Below are positions 1 to 13,243 of a stretch of 64,000 nt of DNA, in pieces; the first letter of the stretch is position 1, and each line of letters opens with the position of its first letter. The notes below the pieces were generated by a model, which worked only from the letters and a program-made list of their open reading frames with translations, ran no database searches and was not told the origin of the DNA. Origin of the DNA: Paraspadella gotoi (Eukaryota > Chaetognatha); contig CM119265.1 in assembly GCA_051294375.1 (NCBI GenBank), forward strand, positions 4,935,951 through 4,999,950, given 5' to 3'. The translations under genes were made by a program, and so were the position numbers.

Positions 1-1463
1 NNNNNNNNNNNNNNNNNNNNNNNNNNNNNNNNNNNNNNNNNNNNNNNNNNNNNNNNNNNNNNNNNNNNNNNNNNNNNNNNNNNNNNNNNNNNNNNNNNNN
101 NNNNNNNNNNNNNNNNNNNNNNNNNNNNNNNNNNNNNNNNNNNNNNNNNNNNNNNNNNNNNNNAAATGGAAATAGATGAGGAAAATATGACAAAAATAGC
201 AGGGTTAAAGCGAAAAAAAAAATGATTGAAGAGTTATTAACCTTTGAAAAATACCCGGGATTATAATGAGGTTGGGGTTATGATGACTACGACAACAACG
301 ATGTTCACCTTTTTATAAATGTTATATTTAAAATCTAAATTCGTGAACTCATAATGGTTACGATTCTTAATAACCTTCAATTTTCTCCTTTCCCCCCCCN
401 NNNNNNNNNNNNNNNNNNNNNNNNNNNNNNNNNNNNNNNNNNNNNNNNNNNNNNNNNNNNNNNNNNNNNNNNNNNNNNNNNNNNNNNNNNNNNNNNNNNN
501 NNNNNNNNNNNNNNNNNNNNNNNNNNNNNNNNNNNNNNNNNNNNNNNNNNNNNNNNNNNNNNNNNNNNNNNNNNNNNNNNNNNNNNNNNNNNNNNNNNNN
601 NNNNNNNNNNNNNNNNNNNNNNNNNNNNNNNNNNNNNNNNNNNNNNNNNNNNNNNNNNNNNNNNNNNNNNNNNNNNNNNNNNNNNNNNAATTTTAATAAA
701 CTTTCCCTTTCTCCTCATCAGTCAATTCATAGGTTTTTTCGCCGCTTAAATTTTTTTCTGTATCCCTTCCCTTGCGAAATTTAATCAAAATTTGATTAAA
801 TTTCTTTCTATATAATTGAAAAAAGGAGGAAAACCACTCCATGTTGTACACACAAGCTCTCTAAACAAGGCATTCCAGAGTTTGTTCTACCTCAATGGAT
901 GCCAGTTTCCCGCCTGGACTGGATAACGCTGTACTCACCATCACCTTAATGCAGCCCTCCCTCCCACATACACCAAGCATCTTATTAGTATTACTTATTA
1001 TTTTGGTAAAATATTTGACTAAACCCTAAGTGCAAGAATAACGCCAGAATTAACGCCCGCATTTTCTCTTTTCAAACCAGATATTCTATCCCTTTTCAAT
1101 TCTATCTCGTCTCTCTCACCATTCTCTCGAAATCTTTCTTTTTTCTTTCTCTCTGATTCATGCCTTCGGGGCTCTCTCTGCCTCTCGCTCATCTCCCCTC
1201 TCTCTCATTCGCTCTCTTCTCTCTCTNNNNNNNNNNNNNNNNNNNNNNNNNCTCGTTCTTCGGTGAAAGAGAAGAAAATTCCGTCTCCTTTGTTGTTTTT
1301 ATCGATTTCTATAAATGTGAGATTATTTTTACAGCCGACGCTTCGCAACTGGCGAAGAGAGAAAACCCGCCTTGTATTTTTTATGTTGCGTCTCGTCAGC
1401 AGGGGAGGGGGACCCCTACCGAGCCCCAGCTGGTATCTCGGTGGCGCGAACCCAGCTGGGTGA
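1..1463. other. Fragmented non-coding DNA between gaps
   Basis: N runs lie at 1-163, 400-688 and 1227-1251 (exactly 25). The sequence between them is AT-rich to 1.0 kb, then a CT-rich tract up to the 25-N gap. I see no gene. Open frames here are made of N or of CT-rich translation. Confidence 0.8.
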
Positions 1464-2550
1464 CGATACTTTAGCTACGTTCTATGAGCGTTGCGATCCG
1501 ATTCCACTGTCCCCTGGCAGATTTTCGGTTTACGCACCGAGGTCAGACCCAAGACGAGACGGCGCATGCGCAGGAATCTCGCCTTGGCCACGTATTGACC
1601 CTAAATCAACCCCGAGGTCACGACGGAATCAAAACGCGGCCTCTTCTTGTCAAGACCGAGACTTACCCTCTCGCCCCGAAAGAATGGTTGGCGTCGGAGA
1701 AGCGAAGATCCGACCCAACCCGCTCTCAACCATCCCGACCCCTCTCTCCGCTCTACCCCACTCCCGTCCCTCCCTCACCCCACGATTCCCCCACGCCCAT
1801 CATCGTTTTCTTGTTGTCGATGATGACGAGTCGGAAGAAGAAGAAGAAGAAAAAAAATTATCGCGGAATCGGGAGAAAGTTTTTTTTTCCTTTTCATTTT
1901 TTTTTCGAAGTGAGTTTCGTTCCATCCTCACCTCAAAATAGATTCCGTTCTCTTTTCCTTTTTATTTCTATCTTGTTTGATGGCTTGCTTGCTTGCTTGC
2001 TTGCTTGCTTGTTTACTAGTTTTTTTTCTTTCTTTCCGAGTCTCTTTCTTTCTGTTTTCTTTTTTCATTTTTTCTTTACTTTTTTTTCTGTATTTCCTTA
2101 TTTCTTTCTTTCGTTTCTGTGTTGTTTCCCTCTTTCTTTCCTGCTTTCTTCCCCTCTTTCTTTCCCTCTTTCCTTTCCTCTTTCTTATTCTTTCCCTCTT
2201 TTTATCTCTCTTTTTTCTTCTTCTTTTTTTCTACTCGTTTCCTTTTTGTTTGCTTGTTTTGATTTTTACGTTCGCCCTCCGGCGTCGACCTTAACCTCCA
2301 CACGTTAACCCCCCCACCGGATCCTGGCTTCACTCTTAACGTTTACCCCCGCCCACTTACCCCCAGCCCTCCCCTCACTCTCTCACCTCGCCCTCTACTC
2401 CCTCACCCGACATCATCGGCGTTTTCTTTTTCTACTCGAGAAACGTTTTTACGCGGTTTGGCGTTCAAAGGCCACGCCCTCTGGGAGCGTGCGAATATGC
2501 GCCGGCGGCCGGCGGGTCGGAGCCCATCGACCGCTCCTTGGATGGCGCAC
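1464..2550. repeat. Block A, copy 1
   Basis: Near-copy of 13248-14412. Both run from GATACTTT-TAGCTACGTTCTAT through CCTTGGCCACGTATTGACCC, a long T-rich stretch and AAAGGCCACGCC to a GC-rich end. Differences are mostly 1-3 base indels, especially in homopolymers, rather than substitutions. The block includes a short (GCTT)n run at about 1983-2012, interrupted in the other copy. It is non-coding; the 189- and 274-residue frames here are broken in the other copy. Confidence 0.85.
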
Positions 2551-3544
2551 GGGGCTTTCAGAGATCCAGACGGTGTAACGCGGGCGGGTGCAAACTGACG
2601 AAAGATTAGAGTACCGGTAGCAATATAAGGTGTCGAGAGTACAATTTTTCAATCTCTTTAATTCTCTTTCCGAGCTTTCGCAACAATCTCGGCCCGGCCC
2701 AAGTGGCTCTTCGTGAAAGAGAACGGCCGAGCCCAACCTCAAGAGGTTTCGCGACCCAAACCCTCCCATGGGACCGCGCCAATAGTGCCTCGCGTGTTAA
2801 AGAATACCAAATATCAGACCAGCGTCTCGCGTTTTTAAATTAACCGGTACGAAAAGGCGGCCCAGGAAAAGAAGACTCGAAGTGTTACGCTCCCCACTCG
2901 GCTGTCATAAAAAACTTTATCTGGTGTTTTTTTTTCCCCACGAGGCTGGCGTCGGGTCGTCGGGTCCGTTCTCTTCTTTTTTTTGGTTCGACGCTTGAGG
3001 CCCGGATGAGTGAAAATCTCTCTAATTACCAACTGTTTTTTTTCTCTCTTGCTTTCGAAACGCGCCTCCGCTGAGCGTCAAGTAGTTTGAAATCCGCGGC
3101 GGACGAACGAATTAATTAAATGCGATCTTGGGTGGAAGGAAAATCAGTATAGATGATGGATTTTCGAAAAAGAGCATTCGAAAGAAGTGGGAAGCATGTC
3201 GGAAGAGTAGTGTAAGGAATAATGTATTGAATAATAACATTCAAGTTTAGGAGTGTTATGAACGCATCTTTCTCGAAATAGTTGGGATGTTAGACTTTAA
3301 AAAATATGTTAAGGATTTAAGAAAATAGAGATCGCCCGCTTTAAAAAAATTATTCTTTTTTTATTCATGGGTTGTGGGGCATTGGCATTAAGCTTCACGG
3401 ATCTCGACCATTAAAGAGCACGGGTCAACCTTCAGTCGGGTGGGGCTCAATGAGAATTAAAAAAACATTACTCAGCTCAAGACCATTATTTATATCTTCT
3501 AAAATAAGACTTTGCTCTCTTGCTTGCGATCTTCTCATTCTCTG
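2551..3544. other. Non-coding, no gene seen
   Basis: Moderately GC-rich to 3.1 kb, AT-rich afterwards. No splice-bounded open frame and no recognisable protein. A 106-residue minus-strand frame at 2449-2769 runs partly inside block A and is not preserved in copy 2. Confidence 0.6.
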
Positions 3545-4545
3545 CTCCTTTCGAATCTTTTTTTAGTTTTTTACTGCTACTGTTCCTTTTTTTTTTTCTA
3601 TCATCTTTTTTTCATGTCTGTCTCTCCTCTCCATCCGTCTCTCTCTCTCGTCTCAGTCTCTCGGTCTCTTCACTCCTCTCCTCTCTCTCTTCTCTCTCTC
3701 TTCTCGTATTTCTCGCTTCTCTCCTCTCTCATCTCTCTTCCATTTTGTCTGGTCATCAAAGTCTCTTCGTCTCATCCTCTCTCTCTTCTCCAAGATCTCT
3801 CTCACTCCTCCTCTCAACTTTTGGTCACTATCAACTTTCTCACCGCTTTATCTTTTTTATATCGCCTTTCTCTCATCTTCTTCTTAAATATAACCCGTCC
3901 GGCGCCTCTCATTAGTGGTCTATGATTTTTTACCTCCCTCCCGCCCCTACTCTCTCCTCCGATCTCACTCGTAATCGCTCTCCCTCTATTTCATCTCATC
4001 TCTCTCGGCAGATTTTTCCGCCCTTTGTAAAGGAAACAGGAGACTACGAGGTCGTGGGCCCGCTCCATGGAGCTATATAATTTGAAATCCCAATTCGTCA
4101 GAGCTGCTCTGAGAATGGCCCCGGAAGGGCCCCGTCAGGGGAATTCTCATGGCAAAAAGTGTTGGACCTTCTCGCAATGCCCATCAATTAATTGCTATAG
4201 TGCTCAGAGAATGTGGAGAGAAAGTGGATTGAAATCTCGCGCGCTACGAGATGACGCTCGATTTACGAGAAGTAGATATTGAATTGATTAGGGGTAATAT
4301 ATGATTGAGGGTTAATCGGTGATACAAGGGAAAAGGGAGAAAGAGAGGAGAAAAGAAAAGAAGAACCAGGATAATGGACTTGTCAAATAAATACATCGTC
4401 CCTCGTAATAAAAAGAAATAATCCGTGTTGGCATTTTTTTCGCCGATTCGGAAAAAAATGCGGCGTAGATCTTTAGTCCGGAGAATTGGACGCTGATAGC
4501 AGTCCTAATTTTCTCTGTACTTTTTCTGATAGGAAAAGAAAGTCC
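3545..4545. repeat. Block B, third and heavily degraded copy
   Basis: Short anchors occur in the same order as in block B: CGAATCTTTTTTTAGTTTTT at 3548 (compare 11919), a CT-rich stretch, then the region around ATAAAAAGAAATAATCCGTG at 4406 (compare 12208) and GCCGATTCGGAAAAAA at 4442 (compare 12239). Between anchors the sequence has many extra bases. This suggests either an old copy or uncorrected read sequence following block A copy 1. Confidence 0.55.
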
Positions 4546-7500
4546 TACCCTACCTCAAATGTTTAATTAAGAGCAGCCCTTAGCCAGGCTCTGTACATGT
4601 CTGCCTGTCTATCTCTACAATGCCTCTTTTCGTCGTCCTCTTATTCTCGCATCCTTACGAGACCTAAATTTATAATTTTGGTATTTAATAGTTTCTTATA
4701 TTAATTAATGTGTACACTATGATATGCTGAGAATTCTTACATCACATTTACATCTTTAGAGTCTTACTAGATCACTCATCTCACTCTATCTCCTTCATCG
4801 TTTATATTCTTCATGTCTCTCCCCTTGTCATCCTCTCAAATCCCCGATGTCCTCTAACATTACTTCGAGATTGCTCTCTACGGTACCACTGTTATTCTTT
4901 CTCTATCTCAATTTTTGCTTCTACAGTCTTTATTATCAAAACAGCTCTCGTCTTTTCTTAATCCTCTCATCTCTCTCTTCAATATCAAATATCCTCTCCT
5001 CATTTCTCTTCTCCCATCCTCTCGAGCTCAAGGCGCGGCAAAACGCTCCCGTCCTGTCGAGAGTTTTTTTTTCGGTTTGACGGCCTGCTCTCGCTCTCGG
5101 CTCTTCTCTCTCGTGCTTTTTTGCAATCTCATTCCCTCCTTCTCCTTATTCTTGTTCTTCCCTTTTCTCTCTCTAGTTTTCTTTTTCTACAATTTTTTTT
5201 CACTTTGGCCACAAAAGGCAAGGGCCATGAAATAAATTCTTTTAGGGCTCTCTTTTCCTAATTTTCACCCCACCATTCCTCACGTTTCTCTCTTCTTTTC
5301 CCTCTCATTTTGCCTTTTTTTTTTTCTTTGCCTAGGGAAGGGCGGGCCTTTCTTAATTTTTTTTTCGTCCTTTCTTCTCTCACTCTCTCTCGTCTCTCGT
5401 CTCGTCTCTACGTCTTCTCGTTTCCTTCTCTCTCAAGTCTCAAAAACCTCTCTCTCTCCTCCCGTCCTCATCCTCTCTCTCTCTCTCACATCGTTTTTTT
5501 TTCTCTAGTAACTCTATCTTCGCATATAAGTGCATCGATCACTTTCTCTCATAGTGGAGTTTTTTGATATCTTCTCTAAACTTTATGTCCATTTCGGTTC
5601 TTCTGGGGACAAAATCCAGGCTGGAAACAACGATACTCTATTTAAAAATTTTCTCTTTATGTTCACAAGAAGTGGGGTAATACAGTATTGGAGGAAGAGA
5701 TATAAAATAGTATGTAAGGATAGAACTTTAGATAAAGTAATATAATTATACAGAAACGTATAAGAGCCGTTATTTAAATTTTTTTTAATTAAATTGGGGT
5801 GTCGTCTAATCTCAAAGGAAAAATGGAACTCCATCAACTCCATACTTTTGGATTCTTTCTTATCAAAAAATAAAAACTCAGACGAATAGTCACTCAGGAG
5901 AACTGTATTCTAAAAAACCGAGAGTTACCGTTGCATCTGCAAGAGTCTGTCACGCTCAGTCTATTCCTTCTCGAGCAGACGATCACTTCTATATGGGATT
6001 TTTACTAGATAGATCTATCGCATAGATTAGGTATAATGATACCGCATCTCACTCGGTAGATATTGATAGATAGACTCATAGGATTCAGACTTCTTCTATT
6101 GTATTATATTTTATTTTACAAAAATTATATAATTTTTAGAATTAATGGTTATTATGTGGGTTCATCTTTTCTATGGTATGTAACCAGGAGCCTGAGCGAC
6201 CTCTTCTCAATTTTTTAAATGCTGTATCAAAGCAGAGAGCGTCACACCTTAGCGGCGTAACTCTTTATTGAGTGTGTAGATATAGTAATCTCCGGCGCTC
6301 ACGCGCTAATTTCGTTTGTCGGTCTGAAGTCCATTAAATAATACTAGCTGGATGTCATTTCATGTTAACGAGGGTAGAAGGGGCGGTTCAGAATAATTTA
6401 GGTAAATTAATTTAACCTAGGCGACTTTTCGCTCACTTCTGCATATCTCTCTCGATTTATACTTTTAATTACATATCATAAAGTATCTGCTTGACAAACT
6501 CATCATACCATCTTTTTCTCTCTATTTTCTCTCCTTTTTTCCTCCCCTTGCAGCCCGGACTGTACCTCTCTCTCTGCTCCCTCTTCTCTCCTCCTGTTTT
6601 CTTCTCTATCCCTCCCTTCCTGTCTCTATGTAACTCTCTGTGTGCTTGGTGTCCTGTCCTTCTTCCCTCTATCTGTTCCTGATCTTCTCTGTCGTGATCG
6701 TTCTGCCTTCCTAATCCCTTTTGGTAAAAAGAAAATCTCCAATATCCCGCTCATTATCTCTTCTCTCTATTCCTTTTCCTCCCCCTTAAAAACTCTTTAA
6801 ATCTCATCTTATTGACCCCGTATCTTTCTAAAAAATCTCCGGCGCTTCCCTTTTCTATAGAATCCGAGTATATATATAGGCGGTGTTCAAACTCACAGAG
6901 AAGGCTGTCTTCCCCTATCTTGACTTTCTTTTTCTTCTACATCTTTTGATTGGGCGGAGAAGGAGGAGAAATTAGGATTTCTCTGTTCCTGTCTGGGGAA
7001 TTGTGGTTAAATTGTATCACTTTTTCGAGTTATGTCACTCTCTCTCTCTCTGAATGTGACCCATCTTCAGAGATGCACGAGTGCACGTCATCGTCAGAGA
7101 ATACTCGATATGTATCTGCAGTGCGATACGAGAAGAGAGAGTATCGATCATTAGCATGTCATCGTAGCAGATACTGCTACGAATTGTCTGTCGATCGTAG
7201 GTAGGCTCAGAGTGAGTCAGAGATCGGAGAGAGGAGAGTGCTCATCTCGAGGAGGAGAGAGAAGAGATTTGCTCACAGGGGGTTTGAAACACCGGGCGTC
7301 GCGTCTCGCTCTCTGTCGCGTCTCGCTCTCTCACTCTGGGCAGGTTTCACTCAGAAATACCACCGCACCTACGAAGCACGTGGTTAATGTTTGAATTTTT
7401 ATTGACTTTTTATCCATATCGCGCGATCAGAAATAGGTGAGGAGTGTTGAACAATTCACTATCGACATCAAAATATGAACATTCATAAAAGATGTAACCC

Positions 7501-8160
7501 CGTGAGGGCAGTCACTTTGTTAATGACTATCCATTCACAGCAGTGAATGATACATTCCTTTTCGCGGAATGCTAAATAGATTGAATATTAGATATCTTAA
7601 AAACCGGCCGATCAATGGAATCAATTCCTATTAAGCCGAGGAGGAATTAGTAAAAAAAATTAAAGGGATATACACCATTAACGATAATAAATAAGTTACT
7701 ATTACACAATGTCCCTATAATCTAATTAGTAATTTCACCTCAATCAATCTAACAATATATGGGTTATTACTCATTTCGTTCATAAATGGCACATTTTTGC
7801 GAATTTATCAAGGAGTGCATGGAAGTTCATGATTGGAGAATAAAATGTATTTTACTCTCTGGGATCCAGCCCCACCGCACGTTGGAACTGTAAAGAAGGA
7901 GAGCGTTAATTTTTGTATTTATTATTCTAATTTTATAGTATTTATATTGACAGATTAAGTGTTTACGGTAAATGAGAAGTAGAGAGAAGGAGAGAGAAAG
8001 GAGAGGGATCTGGGAATCGAAGTCATTGAGATGAGAGAGAGGAGGAGTCGTTAGAGATTAAGAAGAGATATAATTGAGAGTGTTATATATACTGTGGTGT
8101 ATATGGTCTCCCTTGCTCATCCTCGTCTCTCTCGTCACTGAAAATTTATAGACTACCCCG
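4546..8160. other. Non-coding, low-order sequence; no gene seen
   Basis: Mixed AT-rich and CT-rich sequence with many short imperfect repeats of GATA/TAGA and TCTC type. No frame over about 85 codons. The texture (broken microsatellites, scattered extra bases) resembles the indel-rich stretch at 39.6-46.5 kb. Confidence 0.5.
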
Positions 8161-11100
8161 GATGCAGCTTACTTCTTTCTTTTTTGCGTCCACAACCTGC
8201 GGGCGAGAGCTGATTCTTCTCCTATCCCCTCAAAAGGTCCGAATAGGTGTCCCGTCAAATCTTCTGAGAGAGTACAGGAGAGAGAAGAGAGAGACTGAGA
8301 GAGAGGAGAGAGAGAGAGAGAGGAGAGGAGAGAAACGCAGAAGAGAAGAGGAGAGCAACAGAGGAGACGGAGATGATAGCGAAGTCTCGTCGCCCTCTTC
8401 TCTCCCGTCACGCAATCCTTTTCCCTACCCAATACCGTCTCAAACGGGTCGTCCTCTCTCTCTCTCACTCTCGTCTTTTCTCTCCTTTCTCTCCTCCCCT
8501 AATCTTTCATTCGCCTCTTTTTATGCAATACGCGACGATCCTCTATGGCTTTCTAAGATTTTTTACTTGCATCATTTTTTCACTTGCATAATTTTTTTCA
8601 CTTGGCACTCTGCACGTCAAAACTTTTTATCATCTAGCTTCTTCACTCACTTTCCCCTACCGGCCTCACAAAAATTTCATCTCCAATCTATCATGGTTTA
8701 AAAAATAATAAAAAGATTCAAGTCAAATGCTGATCCTCTATATATGTAGGTGGTTTATACACATAGCCTTACAAAACAGACTGCATGTTCCACTGGTACG
8801 TTTCCTATCTGAAGACTTTATATTTTCGAACCCTGCTTCGTCATCGTTTTCCCTATCCGAATGCACCTCAAGACCGTCCTTCATCCACTACGAAGAAGCG
8901 AAGAAAATATAGCTGTAACGCTAAGAACTGCAGATCTATCTCATCACAAATTAAGGAAAATGATTAATTAGGAGTCATAATATTCGTGGTGTAAAAAATA
9001 TAAAAAAGTTTAATTAGAAAAAGCAAATATTATAGAGTAAAAATATATACAGCGACTAATTCATGTTGGATTAATATGGCTGTCGAACACTATTACAATT
9101 AATATAACACATAGAAATTGTTGGGATCCTACTGGCACAGAACAGTTAAGAAAAACACGAAAATTTAAACCAATACGAATGATTTGTATGAAATTGAAAT
9201 ACATATATTTAAGCCATAGACTTTTTCACACACTTTCCTACCCACACAAACATGACGAACCAATGATTTTAATTCCAATCGCGTTTGGACCGCAAGAAGC
9301 AGTCGCAGCAAATCGGACGGGAGGGAGAGAGAAAGGTCGAGTGGTGTAAGGAATTTTTCCGCCTTCTTCTCGTTTCCGGTGCGCGCTAGGGACAGAGTTT
9401 GAGCGCGCGGACCCCGGATGGAGCGATTAGAAATCTTCCGGGGAGACCGGAGGGAGCAGTTATTGCGCCGTCCGGAGATAATTGAAGACCAAAAAAATTA
9501 TGGAACAATTTCCACATTAGGCTTGAAAAAAATCTTGGAAAGGAATTTAAGGTGTGGAGTAATAACTGAGAGGCTGGGATTTGAAGCTGGGAGGTGTAAA
9601 GAACTAGACGTTAATTATTTAATTTAGGGAATACAGAACGGCTGGGTCGAAGCTGGTTGCGGGAGTACGAGTCGACCGCTTAGATGATAAGGAGGGGAAA
9701 CTAGAGGTGGAGGATAAAAGGAGCAAAGAGTGAAGGATAAAGATCGAAACTGGATCTTTTAGTATCGGAAATTAGAAAACCAAAAATCAGAGCGTTTCCA
9801 ATTTCGCGGATTTTTCCTTGTCTATTTTTTTTCTGCTTTTCATTTTGTTTGTCCAATTATTTTTTTTACGTGGGTCTCCGCTATCTTGTTGGGGTACCAC
9901 ATCCATTCCCTCTTACTCCTCCCTTCCTTCTTGGCCCCTTACTTTACAATTTAGGATCCTATGCAAATCCGACCATTTAGAGTAACCCTATTAACCAACG
10001 GTCGACTGTGAATTTCCTGTCTGGCTTTCAAAATCAAGATATAAACCAAACTAAAAAAGTATTTAATAAAAAAGAGATTTGACCTAAATGTACACCAAAC
10101 TCTTGAGGAACAAAAACCCTTCCCACCCTTTGGGTTTTGTTTTCTTCCACTCCTGGCAATTTTGTCGGCCTATCCTATGTGAATTTTACAAACCATCCGA
10201 AGGGACCGCAATGGGGTCAATCACTCAGGAGATCACAAGGTCGATATTCGACAGTAAATCTGCCAGCCAATAGGAACAAACTTACTAAATAGGGTTCTAA
10301 TTCTCCAGGATAATTAGCTATATTTGCTCCAACTGCCCCTAGCATTTAATCGTTTGAATGTCAAATTCGGAGTTTTTCTATTTATTCTGTTTTCAAACTC
10401 AATATGTCGAGAGTTTTATCTCTTGGTTTTCACTTCGTCTTAACGTCCAAATAATAGTTTGTTAATTTATCTTATTTTTATTTTTCTTAGAAAAATCATA
10501 ATTCATAAAAAATCTCTTCTTTTTTATTTATGAAATCGTTAAAGAACGTAATTTTCTCTCTTGTTTGTTTTCAACATTTTATCTTTCCTCTCACTTGCTC
10601 GTTCAATCACTCTCATCTTCTCATTCCACTCTCCCCGCGTCTTCTCTGCATCGCGCCTCTTTTCCAATCTCTCGTATCTCTCTCTCCTCCGAATCCTTCT
10701 TCATCTCATCTATTCCCAGTCTCCTCTCTTCCTCTCTCTCTCCATACTCTCTTCTCTCTCTCTCTACTCTCTTCACTACTTTCTCTCTCTCTTCTCTTAC
10801 TCTTTCATCTTTCTACTCCTCTCATAACATCGTTCTTGACATCGAAGGCGTTCCCCTCGACGCTGCGCCTTATGTTCCTAGAATGGAAACAAACCATTTT
10901 CCTTTTCACTACGTTAAGACATCCGGCTCATCCCACTCTCCCTGTTCAAGCCCTCTTCACATTCCCTTTTTTCCTTACCCCCGCATGTGTATACACCCTT
11001 TGGCGTCAATTCGGTTTTTGCCGTGTGGGCTTTTGTTGGATCGGCGTAATCGAAAGACAGAATCCTTTCGAAAGAAGTGTGAGGAAAGTACAGCCTTTAC

Positions 11101-11520
11101 GTCGATTTACTATTCTGTTACAATTGATCGCGGTGACGACGCAGCGAAAAAATTCAAGGACCGGACGGGATCCGGAGCGAAACAGATCCGGGAGTTGTAC
11201 TGTGCCCGGGGATCGGCGGACCTAGATTCGTGTGTTCATTTATCGGAAAGCACCAAAAAAAGGTGTGGATTGTAACGTTTTTTTTTGACTGCCGCAAAAA
11301 TAGAAAAAAGTAGTCAGAAGAAGATGGGAGAGATGAGAGAGAGAAGAGAGAGAATGAAGAAGTGCGATAGGAGATTAATTCATTGACATGTATATATATT
11401 AGTAGTTGATGCTACCTAGACAATATTAATGAGGGGGCGGTAAGGACCGACGGAACCCGAAGTGAGTTAATAAAAAGTGAGGTATTATGAGTGGGGATCG
11501 TGCTGATAGCTAGATCAGAC
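8161..11520. other. Non-coding; GA tract then AT-rich, then CT-rich
   Basis: An imperfect GA tract at 8270-8365 is followed by CT-rich DNA to 8.5 kb, AT-rich DNA to 10.5 kb and CT-rich DNA from 10.56 to 10.83 kb. The 231- and 236-residue frames beginning at 10530 and 10565 are Ser/Leu translations of that CT tract with ordinary sequence appended. I see no gene. Confidence 0.6.
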
Positions 11521-11825
11521 TAAAAATTTTCTGGACGTTTTCAGAAATCAAATTTATTTTTTTTTCGCTTATCCCAGTTTAGGTAAGATTCAATTTGGAT
11601 ATATTTCTTCTGCATTCTCTCTTTTCCCTTTCTTGAAAAGATTTGCAACAATCCCTTGGCCTATCGCTTCCTCGCTCTCTCTCTTCGCTCTCTATCGTCT
11701 CTCTCTCTCTCTCTCTCGTCCTCTCTCTCTTCTCTCTCCTTCTCTCTCTCTCATTCTCCTCTTCTCTCTCTCTCTCCCTCCCTCCCTCCTCCCCTTCGTT
11801 CCCTCTCCTCCGGGGACGTCGCGAA
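11521..11825. repeat. Block B, right part, copy 1 (out of order)
   Basis: Matches 15104-15380: from TAAAAATTTTCTGGAC through GAAATCAAATTTATTTTTTT, a CT tract and CTCCCTCCCTCC to TCCGGGGAC. Its first 60 bases also match 12289-12347, the end of the next piece, so in the intact order 11851-12347 should precede it. It is bounded on the right by an exact 25-N gap. Confidence 0.85.
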
Positions 11826-11850
11826 NNNNNNNNNNNNNNNNNNNNNNNNN

Positions 11851-11980
11851 GCGAATGAACGGATTTGTTTTAAGGGGAGACACGAGCCTCTGGATGACGG
11901 GATATTTTGGGGGATTATTTGAATCTTTTTTTAGTTTTTTACTGCTACTTTCTTTTTTTTTATATCTTTTTTTCATTCTT

Positions 11981-12050
<70 letters not shown>

Positions 12051-12347
12051 GAAAAGTTCCAGATGCTCGAGAGAGATGAACCATAGCTTTCATGCCCGAA
12101 GTAAATTCTTCCATCTCTTAATCATTTTCGAAATTGGAAGTGAAATCCCTCCCGCTTTCAAATATTTTCCTTTTTATTTTCGTTCGGGGATTCAAATTTT
12201 CCCTCGTATAAAAAGAAATAATCCGTGTTGCATTTTCGCCGATTCGGAAAAAAACCCTGATACAAATCTTTCCCTTTTGAAAAAGCAGTAAAAAATTTTC
12301 TGGACTTTTCAGAAATCAAATTTATTTTTTCGCTTATCCCAGTTTAG
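11851..12347. repeat. Block B, left part, copy 1
   Basis: Matches 14584-15165: GCGAATGAACGGATTTGTTT, TTTACTGCTACTT, a CT microsatellite, AGCTTTCATGCCCGAAGTAA, then GCCGATTCGG and a TTTCTGGACTT end. It lies between the 25-N gap at 11826-11850 and a 348-N gap at 12348-12695. Confidence 0.88.
11992..12046. repeat. (CT)n microsatellite in block B copy 1
   Basis: A pure CT repeat; the equivalent tract in copy 2 (14737-14830) is longer and broken. Confidence 0.95.
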
Positions 12348-12695
12348 NNNNNNNNNNNNNNNNNNNNNNNNNNNNNNNNNNNNNNNNNNNNNNNNNNNNN
12401 NNNNNNNNNNNNNNNNNNNNNNNNNNNNNNNNNNNNNNNNNNNNNNNNNNNNNNNNNNNNNNNNNNNNNNNNNNNNNNNNNNNNNNNNNNNNNNNNNNNN
12501 NNNNNNNNNNNNNNNNNNNNNNNNNNNNNNNNNNNNNNNNNNNNNNNNNNNNNNNNNNNNNNNNNNNNNNNNNNNNNNNNNNNNNNNNNNNNNNNNNNNN
12601 NNNNNNNNNNNNNNNNNNNNNNNNNNNNNNNNNNNNNNNNNNNNNNNNNNNNNNNNNNNNNNNNNNNNNNNNNNNNNNNNNNNNNNNNNNNNNNN

Positions 12696-13243
12696 CAGTT
12701 CTATTCGAATGGGACCATACGCTCTATGCCATTCTCCTCAACCACGGCGCGTGACCCATCTCTCGACCCGCTGTCACCGCCTCCCCAACCCCTCTCTCCC
12801 AAATTCCCCAACCCACCCACTCCCCCCAGGCGCTTTTCCCCCGGGGAAGTAGTTCCGAATGAAATACGAGAAAAGTTATGACTTCCATAAAACTTCAATT
12901 TCCGAACATTTAATAAAAGAAAAGAAAAAAAAAAGAAAGAAAAGGCGATGAATGAAAAGAAAAGAAAATGAAAGCCATATGTACGCGAGTCGCGAATACA
13001 TATTTCCCGAGCGATTAAGTATACATCCGAACGTCGGTATGTTTTCATTTATTTTTGTTTTAGATAGAATTTTGTTTTAGTTTCAAAACCGAAGCGCAGA
13101 TGGCATGAATGCTCTTTTAATAAATATTACAAGCGGAAAAGAATTTCGCCGGTTGACAAGATTTATTACCTTTTTTTTTCGTTTACCTTTTTCTCGTCCG
13201 GAGATTCGACGCTAATGTCAGCGACAGACCCTCTAGCTTGGTG
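12696..13243. repeat. Block C, copy 1
   Basis: Matches 15460-16026: CAGTTCTATTCG, GTGACCCATCTCTCGACCCG, TTCCGAACATTTAATAAAA, ATGTACGCGAGTCGCGAA, CGTCCGGAGATTCGACGC, TGTCAGCGACAGACCCT. It runs directly into block A copy 2 at 13244, while copy 2 of block C runs into a CT microsatellite. Non-coding. Confidence 0.88.

Noticed and set aside
1372-2308. 189- and 274-residue + strand frames
   Set aside because: They lie in block A, whose second copy at 13.2-14.4 kb breaks these frames by indels; much is CT-tract translation.
10530-11275. 231- and 236-residue frames
   Set aside because: First two thirds are Ser/Leu translations of a CT tract; the rest has no domain and no splice context.
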